In this document: piece by piece, positions 43,225 to 51,889 of the stretch
How the letters are laid out: each line of letters opens with the position of its first letter
How positions within the stretch are numbered: position 1 is the first letter of the stretch
Assembly (NCBI GenBank): GCA_964575025.1
Contig: CAZNPV010000003.1
Location: 1 to 64,000 of the forward strand
Length of the DNA: 64,000 nucleotides
Direction of reading: 5' to 3'
Origin: JABMQB01 sp964575025
GTDB lineage: Bacteria > Bacteroidota > Bacteroidia > Bacteroidales > Prolixibacteraceae
Program-made: the position numbers and the translations under genes
Notes under the pieces: model-generated
Seen by the model: only the letters and a program-made list of their open reading frames with translations
Told to the model about the DNA's origin: nothing
Database searches by the model: none

Positions 43225-46200
43225 ATGCCTAGTAGAGTTATACATACAAAATCATTTTCACCATTTTCCGTAACGGTGGTATTTTTGGCGCTTGTTGTCA
43301 TCGGTGCTGCGTTTATTCCTGTTCTCGATATCCGTTACCAGCCCAGCCGGAACCTTCCGGAAATCAACATCCGTTATTACTGGAGCAATGCTTCGCCAAA
43401 AGTTATCGAGGACGAAACCTCAAAACTTGAAGGCATCCTCGGGAAAATAAGCCAGGTTAAATCCATCGAATCCAATTCATCGATCGGGTATGGCACCATT
43501 GCTTTAACCTTCGACAAGACAGCCGATCTGGATAAAAAACGGTACGAAGTGTCTTCCCTGATTCGCCAGGTCAGAGGCAAGCTTCCTGAAGGCATGTCAT
43601 ATCCTGAGATTGTCTCACGGTCGGTGACCGAGGAAAACCAAACGGCATTTATGACACTCACTCTCAACGCAAATGCATCAACCCATTTTATCAAAAAAAT
43701 CGGCGAACAGGAATTAATCCCCGCCCTTTCGAGAATTGACGGCGTTGGCGATATCATCCTGTCAGGGGCAACCCCATACCGCTGGGAAGTAACTTTCGAC
43801 CCTGAACTGCTGAATGCGTATGATGTTCCGGTTTATGAAATCCGTTCAGCCATAAATCGCCTGGGAGAAAATGTTTTCCTCGGAAACCACACAGATCCAA
43901 ACGGATCTGCTATCCCGGTTCTTTATACTGCCGGAACCATCGACCCGAATCATTGGGGCAGGCTTCCAATAGGCAACAAAAACGGAAGGGTCATTTACTT
44001 ATCGGATGTGGCAACTGTAAAACTGAACGAACAGCCACCGGCCAATTACCACAGAATTAACGGACAAAACACGGTTAACCTGACCATCTATTCCGATCCG
44101 GGAGTTAACCAGGTCAGGCTGGCAAGCCAAATCAGGGATCAGTTAAAAACCATTGAGCAAACACTCCCCAACGGGTATTGGGTGCTGGTATCCAATGACA
44201 GCACCGAATTCATTAAAGAAGACCTGAAACGCATCGGAACCCGTACATTCTTCTCCTTGCTCATCCTCCTCCTTTTTGTTCTTCTTGTGAGCCGCTCGTT
44301 CCGGATTCTGTTGATTTTAACGATATCACTGATAGCTAATCTGCTGATTGCAATCGCTTTTTATTATTTGTTTCACATTGAAATCCACCTGTATTCCCTT
44401 GCAGGGATAACGGTTTCCTTTGGAATTATCATTGACAACAGCATCATTATGGTCAGTCATTTGCAAAAGCAAAAGGGATTGCGTGTATTTATTTCCCTTT
44501 TGGCTGCCACCCTCACAACACTGGGGGCTTTGTCTGTGGTTTTTTTCCTGAAAGACAACCAGAAAGCCCTTTTGCTGGATTTTACCTATGTAATGCTGAT
44601 TAACCTTTCGGTTTCGCTGCTTGTATCCTTGTTTTTTGTCCCGGCCCTGATGGAACAGATTTACCATCAAAAAGCAAAAACATCTCCGGTCAGGATGAGA
44701 AGACGGATTGTGAACATTACCGGTTTCTATGAACGTTTCATCCGGTTCGGGAAACGTTTCCGTTGGGCCTTTTTTGTTCTGGCCATCGTAGGGTTTGGCT
44801 TGCCGGTTAACTCCCTCCCCGATTCTCTGGATAGAGAAACAGCATGGGCCCGGTTTTATAACAAAACGCTGGGAAGCGAGGTCGTTATTCATACGGTAAA
44901 ACCCATCGCAAGCAAAATCCTGGGAGGAGCTTTGCGGCTTTTTACGGAATATGTTTTTGAAAGCAATTTTTATTCAAATCCGGAACGGACCACTTTACGT
45001 GTCTCAGGAAAAATGCCGGAAGGGTGCACCGTAAACCAGTTAAATGAAGCCATTCGTAAAATGGAGCAATACATCAGCCAGTTTCCCGAAGTGGCACAGT
45101 TTGAAACCCATATTTACAGCTACAATAATTCCTCCATTACCATACGGTTTACCGAAGAAGCCGAAAAATCATCCTTCCCCTACCTGTTGAAGTCCCGGGT
45201 CAAGCAGAAAGTAATCTCCCTGGGAGGTATGGACTGGGGGGTTTACGGGGTTGGCAGAGGATTTTCAAATGCACTGAGTACCGGATTCAAAAACCAACGG
45301 ATTTTACTTACAGGGTATAATTACGACCAGCTGTACGATTATGCTGAACTTCTAATTGATAACCTGCTTGAAAACGAACGGGTTGAAGAACCCGAAATTA
45401 CCAGTTCGCAGGGATATAGCTATGCTTCCGATTCCCGCTATGAATACCGGTTGGAAGTGGATAAAAACGAACTGGCTGTTTACGGATTAAATTATTACAA
45501 TTATACCCAGTCGTTGTTTACCCAACTATACAACGGACACCTGAATACGGTTTATAACGATGCGGAAATGCAACCGGTTATATTGACTTCAACAAAAAGC
45601 GACAGGTATAATAAATGGAATTTTTACCATACGCCTGTCTATACCCTTAACGGACAAAAAAAACTGTCGATGGCCGGGAAAATTGACAAAGCATTAACCG
45701 GAAAATCAATCTACAAAAAAGACCAGGTTTACCAGATGTCGGTAAACTATAATTTCCTTGGTTCTTCGCCTTTGGCACAAATAGTCAGGGAAAGGGCAAT
45801 TGAAGATATCAATAAAATATTGCCGCTGGGTTACAAAGCCTCTGAACGGACCTATTACTACTGGAACCCGAAAGACCAAAAACAATATTTCCTTTTAGTC
45901 CTGATCATTGTAATTATCTACTTTGTAACCAGCATTTTGTTCGAGTCGCTGTTAAAACCGCTGGCGGTTATCAGCTTGATCCCCATCTCCTTTATTGGTG
46001 TTTTTCTGACCTTTTACCTCTTTGATTTTAATTTTGACCAGGGAGGTTTTGCATCGTTCATCCTCCTGAGCGGGTTGGTTGTGAATGCTGCTATTTATAT
46101 TATTAACGATTTTAACAACCTGGTGGCCCGGCGCAATCAGCCAATCAACCTGAAAACCTACCTGAAAGCCTTTAACCAGAAAATTATTGCCATTCTTTTA

Positions 46201-46371
46201 ACCATCCTTTCCACGGTTTTAGGCTTGGTCCCCTTTGTTTGGGGCGGACAAAACGAAGTATTCTGGTTTGCCTTTGCAGCAGGCGCTATGGGTGGACTTA
46301 TTTTTTCATGGGTGGCAATCCTGATTTATTTGCCGCTGTTTTTGAAATTAAGAAATAAAAAACGCAAATAA
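43225..46371 (+). CDS. RND efflux permease (AcrB/HAE type), copy 2
   Basis: This 1048-residue pump is a divergent RND permease. The first helix is followed by IRYYWSNASPKVIEDETSKL; helix 4 carries GIIIDNSIIMVSH and helix 10 GLVVNAAIYIINDF. The periplasmic loops lie at about 35-335 and 560-865. It differs strongly from copy 1, so the pair is not a recent duplication. It may form a heteromeric pump with copy 1 using the single adaptor, or be a separate transporter. No TolC-like outer-membrane factor follows; the next gene is on the other strand. Confidence 0.9.
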   Translation: MPSRVIHTKSFSPFSVTVVFLALVVIGAAFIPVLDIRYQPSRNLPEINIRYYWSNASPKVIEDETSKLEGILGKISQVKSIESNSSIGYGTIALTFDKTADLDKKRYEVSSLIRQVRGKLPEGMSYPEIVSRSVTEENQTAFMTLTLNANASTHFIKKIGEQELIPALSRIDGVGDIILSGATPYRWEVTFDPELLNAYDVPVYEIRSAINRLGENVFLGNHTDPNGSAIPVLYTAGTIDPNHWGRLPIGNKNGRVIYLSDVATVKLNEQPPANYHRINGQNTVNLTIYSDPGVNQVRLASQIRDQLKTIEQTLPNGYWVLVSNDSTEFIKEDLKRIGTRTFFSLLILLLFVLLVSRSFRILLILTISLIANLLIAIAFYYLFHIEIHLYSLAGITVSFGIIIDNSIIMVSHLQKQKGLRVFISLLAATLTTLGALSVVFFLKDNQKALLLDFTYVMLINLSVSLLVSLFFVPALMEQIYHQKAKTSPVRMRRRIVNITGFYERFIRFGKRFRWAFFVLAIVGFGLPVNSLPDSLDRETAWARFYNKTLGSEVVIHTVKPIASKILGGALRLFTEYVFESNFYSNPERTTLRVSGKMPEGCTVNQLNEAIRKMEQYISQFPEVAQFETHIYSYNNSSITIRFTEEAEKSSFPYLLKSRVKQKVISLGGMDWGVYGVGRGFSNALSTGFKNQRILLTGYNYDQLYDYAELLIDNLLENERVEEPEITSSQGYSYASDSRYEYRLEVDKNELAVYGLNYYNYTQSLFTQLYNGHLNTVYNDAEMQPVILTSTKSDRYNKWNFYHTPVYTLNGQKKLSMAGKIDKALTGKSIYKKDQVYQMSVNYNFLGSSPLAQIVRERAIEDINKILPLGYKASERTYYYWNPKDQKQYFLLVLIIVIIYFVTSILFESLLKPLAVISLIPISFIGVFLTFYLFDFNFDQGGFASFILLSGLVVNAAIYIINDFNNLVARRNQPINLKTYLKAFNQKIIAILLTILSTVLGLVPFVWGGQNEVFWFAFAAGAMGGLIFSWVAILIYLPLFLKLRNKKRK

Positions 46372-46630
46372 AATTTTACACTATTATCCGGCTAAAGTCG
46401 GGATTATTTATTTTTATTAACGATAAAGCCCATTTCATGGGAAATTTTTTTTCATTTTTAAAACAGACCCCCTTCCATTACTGCATTAATTTCAACTGAC
46501 CGGGTGGTTCAACAATTTGTCAGGAAAAACAAAATCCATAAGTCAAAGTAAACCACTTTTACGCTTAATCAAACTGGGTTACACGAATAAAAAGATGGCC
46601 CCTGCATGCAAACAAGGGGTAGTGAGGGTA

Positions 46631-47617
46631 TTATTTTAGGGAGTGAATATATTCCATGGTTTTTTTGAGGCCCTTTTCCAGGGGAGTTATGCTGTATCCC
46701 AGCTCATGAACAGCCTTTTCAGAAGATACTTCCCAATTGTACTTTCCTTTAGCTATCCATTTGGGTACAATTTCAGGTTCAGTGCCAAATAAAAGCGCCA
46801 TAAGCAGCTGCATGCGGGCGATACCCATCTGTCCCCATCCGGGAACTTTGATCATTCTTCTTTTTATACCGGACACCCTTCCCAGGATCCGGAAAAATTC
46901 AAGGTAGGTGCAGTTCTCACCCCCCAGAATATAGGTCTCCCCGGATTTGCCCTTTTCCATCGCCAGCAGGTGCCCTTCTGCGACATCTTCAATGTAGGCA
47001 TAATTGCCGGTTTCTCTCCCGGTACCAGGCAGTATCCGCCATCCCTGATTCACAAACTTATGAATCAGGAGGGTCGCTGCCGAGGGCTCACCAAACACAA
47101 AGGGACCATACACCCTCGTTGGTGAAACAATTACAACGTTCAACCCGGATGAATTTACATAATCCTTAATCCTGGATTCTGCCAATGCCTTGGATCGTTC
47201 ATATTCATTAAAAAAATCAATTTCACGAACCTTTTTTTCTGTAACCACAGAGGTGAGTGATGGTCCGAAGATTCCGGCAGTGCTTGTTACAACAACCTTT
47301 TCAACCTTGTTTTCAACCGCTGACGTTAGAATATTTTCGGTCCCTTCCACATTGATCCTGTAAAAAGTTCCTGTGTCTTTTGCCCAGACTTTGGCAAAGG
47401 CTGCCAGATGATAGACCTGTTGGCATCCTTTCATCGCTTTCTCAACGGAATTTCTGTCGGTAATATCCCCTTTAAACGGAATGACCTGTTTAAAATGCAG
47501 GTTTTTTGCTTTCTCCAGCGAACGAACCAGAACATGAACGGTGTGTCCTTGTTCCGATAACCTCTTTACCAGGTGAGCTCCTATGCTTCCGGTTGAACCG
47601 GTAACCATTATATTCAT
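46631..47617 (-). CDS. NAD-dependent epimerase/dehydratase family protein
   Basis: This 328-residue extended SDR has the NAD(P)-binding motif TGSTGSIGAHL at residue 6, the catalytic serine/threonine region VTSTAGIFG and YERSK (Tyr-x-x-x-Lys). It resembles the dihydroflavonol-reductase/3-beta-HSD-like branch of nucleotide-sugar epimerases. Substrate cannot be assigned. It starts 3 bases after the stop of the CPBP protein gene, so the two form an operon. Confidence 0.85.
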   Translation of the reverse strand: MNIMVTGSTGSIGAHLVKRLSEQGHTVHVLVRSLEKAKNLHFKQVIPFKGDITDRNSVEKAMKGCQQVYHLAAFAKVWAKDTGTFYRINVEGTENILTSAVENKVEKVVVTSTAGIFGPSLTSVVTEKKVREIDFFNEYERSKALAESRIKDYVNSSGLNVVIVSPTRVYGPFVFGEPSAATLLIHKFVNQGWRILPGTGRETGNYAYIEDVAEGHLLAMEKGKSGETYILGGENCTYLEFFRILGRVSGIKRRMIKVPGWGQMGIARMQLLMALLFGTEPEIVPKWIAKGKYNWEVSSEKAVHELGYSITPLEKGLKKTMEYIHSLK

Positions 47618-47620
47618 CTA

Positions 47621-48349
47621 TTAATGATTCACAATTTTCATATCTGGATGGTGTTTCAATGCGGTTAATGAATGGGTCCATGCCATGGCAAGATGCACAA
47701 AAAAAGCGATCCAGATTGTCCCGGTTGAAATACTTACCAGGCATAAAACAATTGAAAGCGGCATGGCTCCGATGGTTTCACGTAATCCTTTGGGAAGATG
47801 GGTTGCTGAGTACACCCCGATATTTACTGCAATAGCCGGCCATAAGCCGATTTCCTGCACCAACGGGAATAACAGAACACCCCGGAAAAACAATTCATAT
47901 CCCAGAAGGTAGAAAGCCCATGATACCAGGTTTGAAGCAATCATTCTTCTGCTCCATTCACGAGCTCGTATCTCAGGATAATGGATCAGACTTCCCGGTG
48001 TCCGGGCACTGTACCAGGCCAACAGAACAACGACCACACCCAATCCGGCAATCCACAACAGGGTTTCCGGCAAGGTATCCCGATACAACGTTAATCCCAC
48101 CTCAGAAAGAGCCGTTTCAGGAAAAAAAACCAGATAGACGGCCAAAGGAAGCAGGCCAATGGTACATCCACCCAAATAACGGGTTGAATTGATAAAACAT
48201 GCCGGACCCTTATCCGGACCCAGACGATTCAGGCATCTCTGCTTTAGATTCCCTGATTTCCGGGTAAACCAGAAAATGATAAACCCGATCAAACCGGTGA
48301 CAACCGGGATAAAAACCCGTAAATCGTTCGTATAAAAGGTGTAGTCCAT
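47621..48349 (-). CDS. CPBP-family intramembrane protease-like protein
   Basis: From ATG 48349 the protein has 242 residues and about seven hydrophobic helices. The CPBP/Rce1 (Abi) motif appears as GYELFFRGVLLFPLVQE: the family's EExxxR is here YExxxR, so the first catalytic Glu is replaced by Tyr. The later motifs ATHLPKGLRETIGA and FFVHLAMAWTH supply the His residues. It may cleave a membrane peptide, or be inactive. A start at 48382 adds 11 residues rich in Phe, Arg and Lys; I prefer 48349 (MDYTFYTNDLRVFIPVV). It is co-transcribed with the epimerase. Confidence 0.8.
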   Translation of the reverse strand: MDYTFYTNDLRVFIPVVTGLIGFIIFWFTRKSGNLKQRCLNRLGPDKGPACFINSTRYLGGCTIGLLPLAVYLVFFPETALSEVGLTLYRDTLPETLLWIAGLGVVVVLLAWYSARTPGSLIHYPEIRAREWSRRMIASNLVSWAFYLLGYELFFRGVLLFPLVQEIGLWPAIAVNIGVYSATHLPKGLRETIGAMPLSIVLCLVSISTGTIWIAFFVHLAMAWTHSLTALKHHPDMKIVNH

Positions 48350-48482
48350 TTTTTGTGTTTTACTCCGGAAACAGAAAAACAAGCCCTTACAAAACGCAAC
48401 TAAAATAGGTTAATTCCAAACAACAGGTTACAATAATTTCTGTTAAAATTAATAATTGGCTTCTCCCCACCCAAATTATAGT

Positions 48483-48520
48483 ATGAAACGAGCCCCGATG
48501 GGTCCCGGTGTACACCGGGA
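48483..48520 (+). repeat. Dispersed GAAACGAGCCCC repeat, copy 3, with perfect palindrome
   Basis: ATGAAACGAGCCCCGATGGG (48483-48502) is followed directly by TCCCGGTGTACACCGGGA (48503-48520), an 18-base perfect palindrome. The spacer between the CPBP gene and the LytTR gene (48350-48645) holds no coding region. Confidence 0.6.
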
Positions 48521-48645
48521 ATACCTTTGAAAATAAACAATTATAATCATAGGAATATGGTTTCCTCTCCCCGGATCAGGAAGGCCTTTCTGCCGGTCAG
48601 GCGGGGAAAGGGTGGATCAACCCAATGAAGTGTCAATCTCAGATT

Positions 48646-49392
48646 TTAATTTGATTTTAGTCTGCCCAGGACAAACTCTTTTCTTCTTCTGGACACAGGA
48701 ATCACCTTCCCATCGCTTAACTGGAGTGAACCGCCATCCATTTTAAGGAAAGCCGAAACCTGTTTTAGATTGATCAGGTGGGTTTTATGTACGCGTATAA
48801 AATGGTATTCATACAATAATTCTTCAAACTCAACCAGGGTTTTAGCCACCAGCAAATGCCTGCCGCCGGCAAAGTAAATATGGGAGTAATTCCCCTCTCC
48901 CTCGCACCGGATAATGGTTTCCACATCAACAAATTCAATTTTATCGGCTGTGGGCAGGCCTATCCTTGGATTTGCCGGTTGCTGCAGATTGTAATACAAA
49001 TGTTTTAACCGCTCATTTTCTTCCTTTTGACGTATTCGGGCAGCTACTTTCCCAACGGCTTTTTTCAGTTCGTTAATATGGATTGGTTTCAGAAGATAAT
49101 CGGCTGCTGAAAACCGGATGGCCTGGATGGCATAGCTATCGTATGCCGTAACAAAGATCACCTCAAACCGGAAATCCTGAAAATACTCCAGTAGTTTGAA
49201 TCCATTGGCTTTGGGCATTTCGATATCGAGGAAAACCAGAGCGGGATTCTCTTTCCTTATTAATGATTTGGCCGAGTCAACCGAATCGGCTTCACCCGCA
49301 AGAGCAATTTCCGGGCAGTATTCCTTTAGAATACCGGCAAGATTCTCCCTCCCGTTCCTTTCATCATCGACTATGATGGCTTTTATCTGCAT
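48646..49392 (-). CDS. LytTR-family response regulator of the redox-like kinase locus
   Basis: This 248-residue regulator has a receiver (acidic pocket DDE at 9-11, phosphoacceptor Asp56 in FLDIEMP, Lys102 in LLKPIH) and a LytTR DNA-binding domain (about 140-245, VDVETIIRCEGEGNYSHIYF, RVHKTHLINLKQV). It is the last gene of the minus-strand set LytS kinase, TlpA-like protein, LytTR regulator, with only 20 bases after the TlpA-like gene. It should be the phosphorylation partner of the kinase at 51890-54967. Confidence 0.93.
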   Translation of the reverse strand: MQIKAIIVDDERNGRENLAGILKEYCPEIALAGEADSVDSAKSLIRKENPALVFLDIEMPKANGFKLLEYFQDFRFEVIFVTAYDSYAIQAIRFSAADYLLKPIHINELKKAVGKVAARIRQKEENERLKHLYYNLQQPANPRIGLPTADKIEFVDVETIIRCEGEGNYSHIYFAGGRHLLVAKTLVEFEELLYEYHFIRVHKTHLINLKQVSAFLKMDGGSLQLSDGKVIPVSRRRKEFVLGRLKSN

Positions 49393-49412
49393 TGTTCATT
49401 CATCGGAATTTA

Positions 49413-51752
49413 TTATTTATTTGCTTCTTCTAAAAGGATCTTTTTCAAGAGTTCATTTTCCATAGGCATCATGTGCCCGTTAACAATTCTCCCTTTTTTA
49501 TCAACAAGCGCATAATGCGGAATTCCGTAAATATTAAATTTTGACATCAACAGGTTCCATTCATCGGAACTGACTTTATAATGTTCTCCCTTTATCCCTG
49601 GCATCATTTTTTTGTAATCGGCCTCTCCGGATGTCGGATTGGTAATATAAACAAATACGATATCTTCGTTGGTCAGTTCTTTCTTAAGCGGTTTAATCCT
49701 TTCCATACCACTAAGGCATGGACCGCACCAGGTAGCCCAGAAATCAACGTAAACCACCTTCCCCCGATACTTTTTTATCAACGAATCGAAAAACCGGTCG
49801 GCATCGTTTTTCAGGACTACCCCATCCGATTCTTCCACCAGTTTACGTTCCGCTCTCTTTTCATAATAATCAGCCATTACCAACTCCTTAAGAAATTCGT
49901 CTTTGATCGCTTTTCTGGCTCTGTTATATGTTTTTGTTAATTCATCCATTCCGGCCTCTTTGGCTGAGTTGAAATAGCGCTGGGTTTCAACCACATCAAA
50001 GGGCAATCCTTCCGAAATCCCAAAAATATTTTCGGCATTGTATTTCAGATTCCCGGCGGTTATTTCATTTGAGATCTTTTGAATTTCGTCCCTGTATTTT
50101 GTATGCACTTCCCTGTATGTATCGTTGTACATCTGGCTGAATTTCCCGGACACATCCCGACTGTTATCGCCTTTCATGTAGAGCCTTATATACTCAAACA
50201 TCTCTTTTTCTCCGGCACTTAGTTCAATATTCTTCTCCTCCAAAACGGACTCCAGTTTCATATAGGTTTTGTACATGGCCCCTGTTTCATCCTTCAGGGC
50301 AGTGTTCCTCAAGGCGCTAATCAGGGTATAGTATTCACGGGTTAAAAGTGCATCGGGATGATTTAATTGTGTTTCCTTCAGGAATTGAAGATCTGCCACA
50401 CTGAGTTTGACAGAAGGTAATTCAGGCTGTTCATTTATGCCCTGATTTCTGTTTTTATAGAAAACAGCTACGCTGAGTGCCGATTTACATTGCAAGGCAT
50501 TCGCAGCAGCCATGTATTCTATACCCAGTTGCCTTATTCTATATGGCTTTTCAGAAATATGGTTCAAAGTACACAACGCTTCCAGTTCCTGCAGCTTCTC
50601 CTTTTTATCCTCCTGAAGAAATGCCATGTATTCCCTGACCGACATGTTCGCAATTTCTTTCAGAAATTCTGTTTGTGAAAATTCAAACTTCCGGGTAATG
50701 TTTAATCCATGATTTAAAGCAGCGCTTTTCCCCATAAATAAATTCGAAGTAGGTTCCTTTGTAGCGTTGATGAAGTGGAACAGTTTTTTCCCCGGTTCAA
50801 TAAATACCTTATCGCTTCGGCCCGGAAAACGGATGGAAACTTCCTGTGGATAGGACAATGGAAACTCAGCATAAAATATACCATACCGGTCAACCTGGGC
50901 AATGTGCATTTCCGTAGCTCCGGTCAGTGGATTCATTAAACTTACAATACCGGTTAACTTCCCAGCCCTGGGGGTAAATTTATCGATTATACCACAATAC
51001 ACCCCTTTGTCCGGATCCACATCATTCGAATTCGCATCCCCGTATCCGGAAAAATCCGTTTCCGAAAATCCGGGAAACTGATTTGAAAATTGTCTCAGGT
51101 TTTCTTCGGAAGGGCCAAACCAACACACAGGACCTTCCCCTTTTCTGGCATAGATTCGTTTTTCCGTTCCTTCATGAATCAGATTTATCGTATAAAGCCC
51201 GTTTTCTTCATCTACCGATTGATAATACCAGCCACTCATATCGCACACGGCTACCGAATCGTAAAAACCAAATTCCCACAGGTTTTTATCTTCCGAGAAC
51301 CAGTTCCCCAGAAACGCATCAGGGACCATCGACCGGTTTGATGGATCATCTATTTCAATGTCATAAATATACCAACCGTTGCTCGTGGGTTCACCAAAAT
51401 CGATCCGGCTCACTTGTGGATCGATGGGAGGAAAGTAAAGCTTATAAGACATCCCTTCAGGAGGGATGGGGATAAATCCATTTGCTTCAGGCTTCGGGGC
51501 AGTCTTTTTTGTCATAAACAACGAATCGGGTTGCCCGACAACCTGAATGAAACTTTTTGAGGCTATGCCAAAGCTCCCCGCAAGGGATGAAATATAAAAT
51601 GAGACAACCGTTTCATTGCTGTTAATCTCAATTTCGGTAATTTCCAGATGACCGGCGTTTGACATGCCGTGGGCGGGCTTTTCAATGATGGTCTGTGCCT
51701 GAAGAAAAAAGACAGTACATACAAGGAGGCTGATTAACAATATTCTTTTCAT
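49413..51752 (-). CDS. Large TlpA-like thioredoxin protein with WCGPC site
   Basis: This 779-residue exported protein has a signal peptide (LLISLLVCTVFFLQAQ). Residues about 20-200 are beta-rich; about 255-340 form a DUF4369-like beta-sandwich (TGIVSLMNPLTGATEMHIAQ, IEPGKKLFHFI); 350-640 are mostly helical; and 660-779 form a thioredoxin fold with VVYVDFWATWCGPCLSG, Cys676 and Cys679, and the cis-proline in YGIPHYALVDKKG (Pro745). It is expected to carry out disulfide reduction or isomerisation in the periplasm. Its layout is the same as the periplasmic part of the neighbouring kinase, which lacks the cysteines. The kinase stop lies 137 bases upstream. Confidence 0.88.
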   Translation of the reverse strand: MKRILLISLLVCTVFFLQAQTIIEKPAHGMSNAGHLEITEIEINSNETVVSFYISSLAGSFGIASKSFIQVVGQPDSLFMTKKTAPKPEANGFIPIPPEGMSYKLYFPPIDPQVSRIDFGEPTSNGWYIYDIEIDDPSNRSMVPDAFLGNWFSEDKNLWEFGFYDSVAVCDMSGWYYQSVDEENGLYTINLIHEGTEKRIYARKGEGPVCWFGPSEENLRQFSNQFPGFSETDFSGYGDANSNDVDPDKGVYCGIIDKFTPRAGKLTGIVSLMNPLTGATEMHIAQVDRYGIFYAEFPLSYPQEVSIRFPGRSDKVFIEPGKKLFHFINATKEPTSNLFMGKSAALNHGLNITRKFEFSQTEFLKEIANMSVREYMAFLQEDKKEKLQELEALCTLNHISEKPYRIRQLGIEYMAAANALQCKSALSVAVFYKNRNQGINEQPELPSVKLSVADLQFLKETQLNHPDALLTREYYTLISALRNTALKDETGAMYKTYMKLESVLEEKNIELSAGEKEMFEYIRLYMKGDNSRDVSGKFSQMYNDTYREVHTKYRDEIQKISNEITAGNLKYNAENIFGISEGLPFDVVETQRYFNSAKEAGMDELTKTYNRARKAIKDEFLKELVMADYYEKRAERKLVEESDGVVLKNDADRFFDSLIKKYRGKVVYVDFWATWCGPCLSGMERIKPLKKELTNEDIVFVYITNPTSGEADYKKMMPGIKGEHYKVSSDEWNLLMSKFNIYGIPHYALVDKKGRIVNGHMMPMENELLKKILLEEANK

Positions 51753-51889
51753 GATGGATTATTTAATTGGGTTTGTACCTTTCTGATCACACTGACATTC
51801 GTTTATGCTACAAAAATTATTCCACAAATCACTGAAGAAGAGGCATAAAACTTCCATTATTTAAAGAACAAATGCATGGTTAACAAAGG

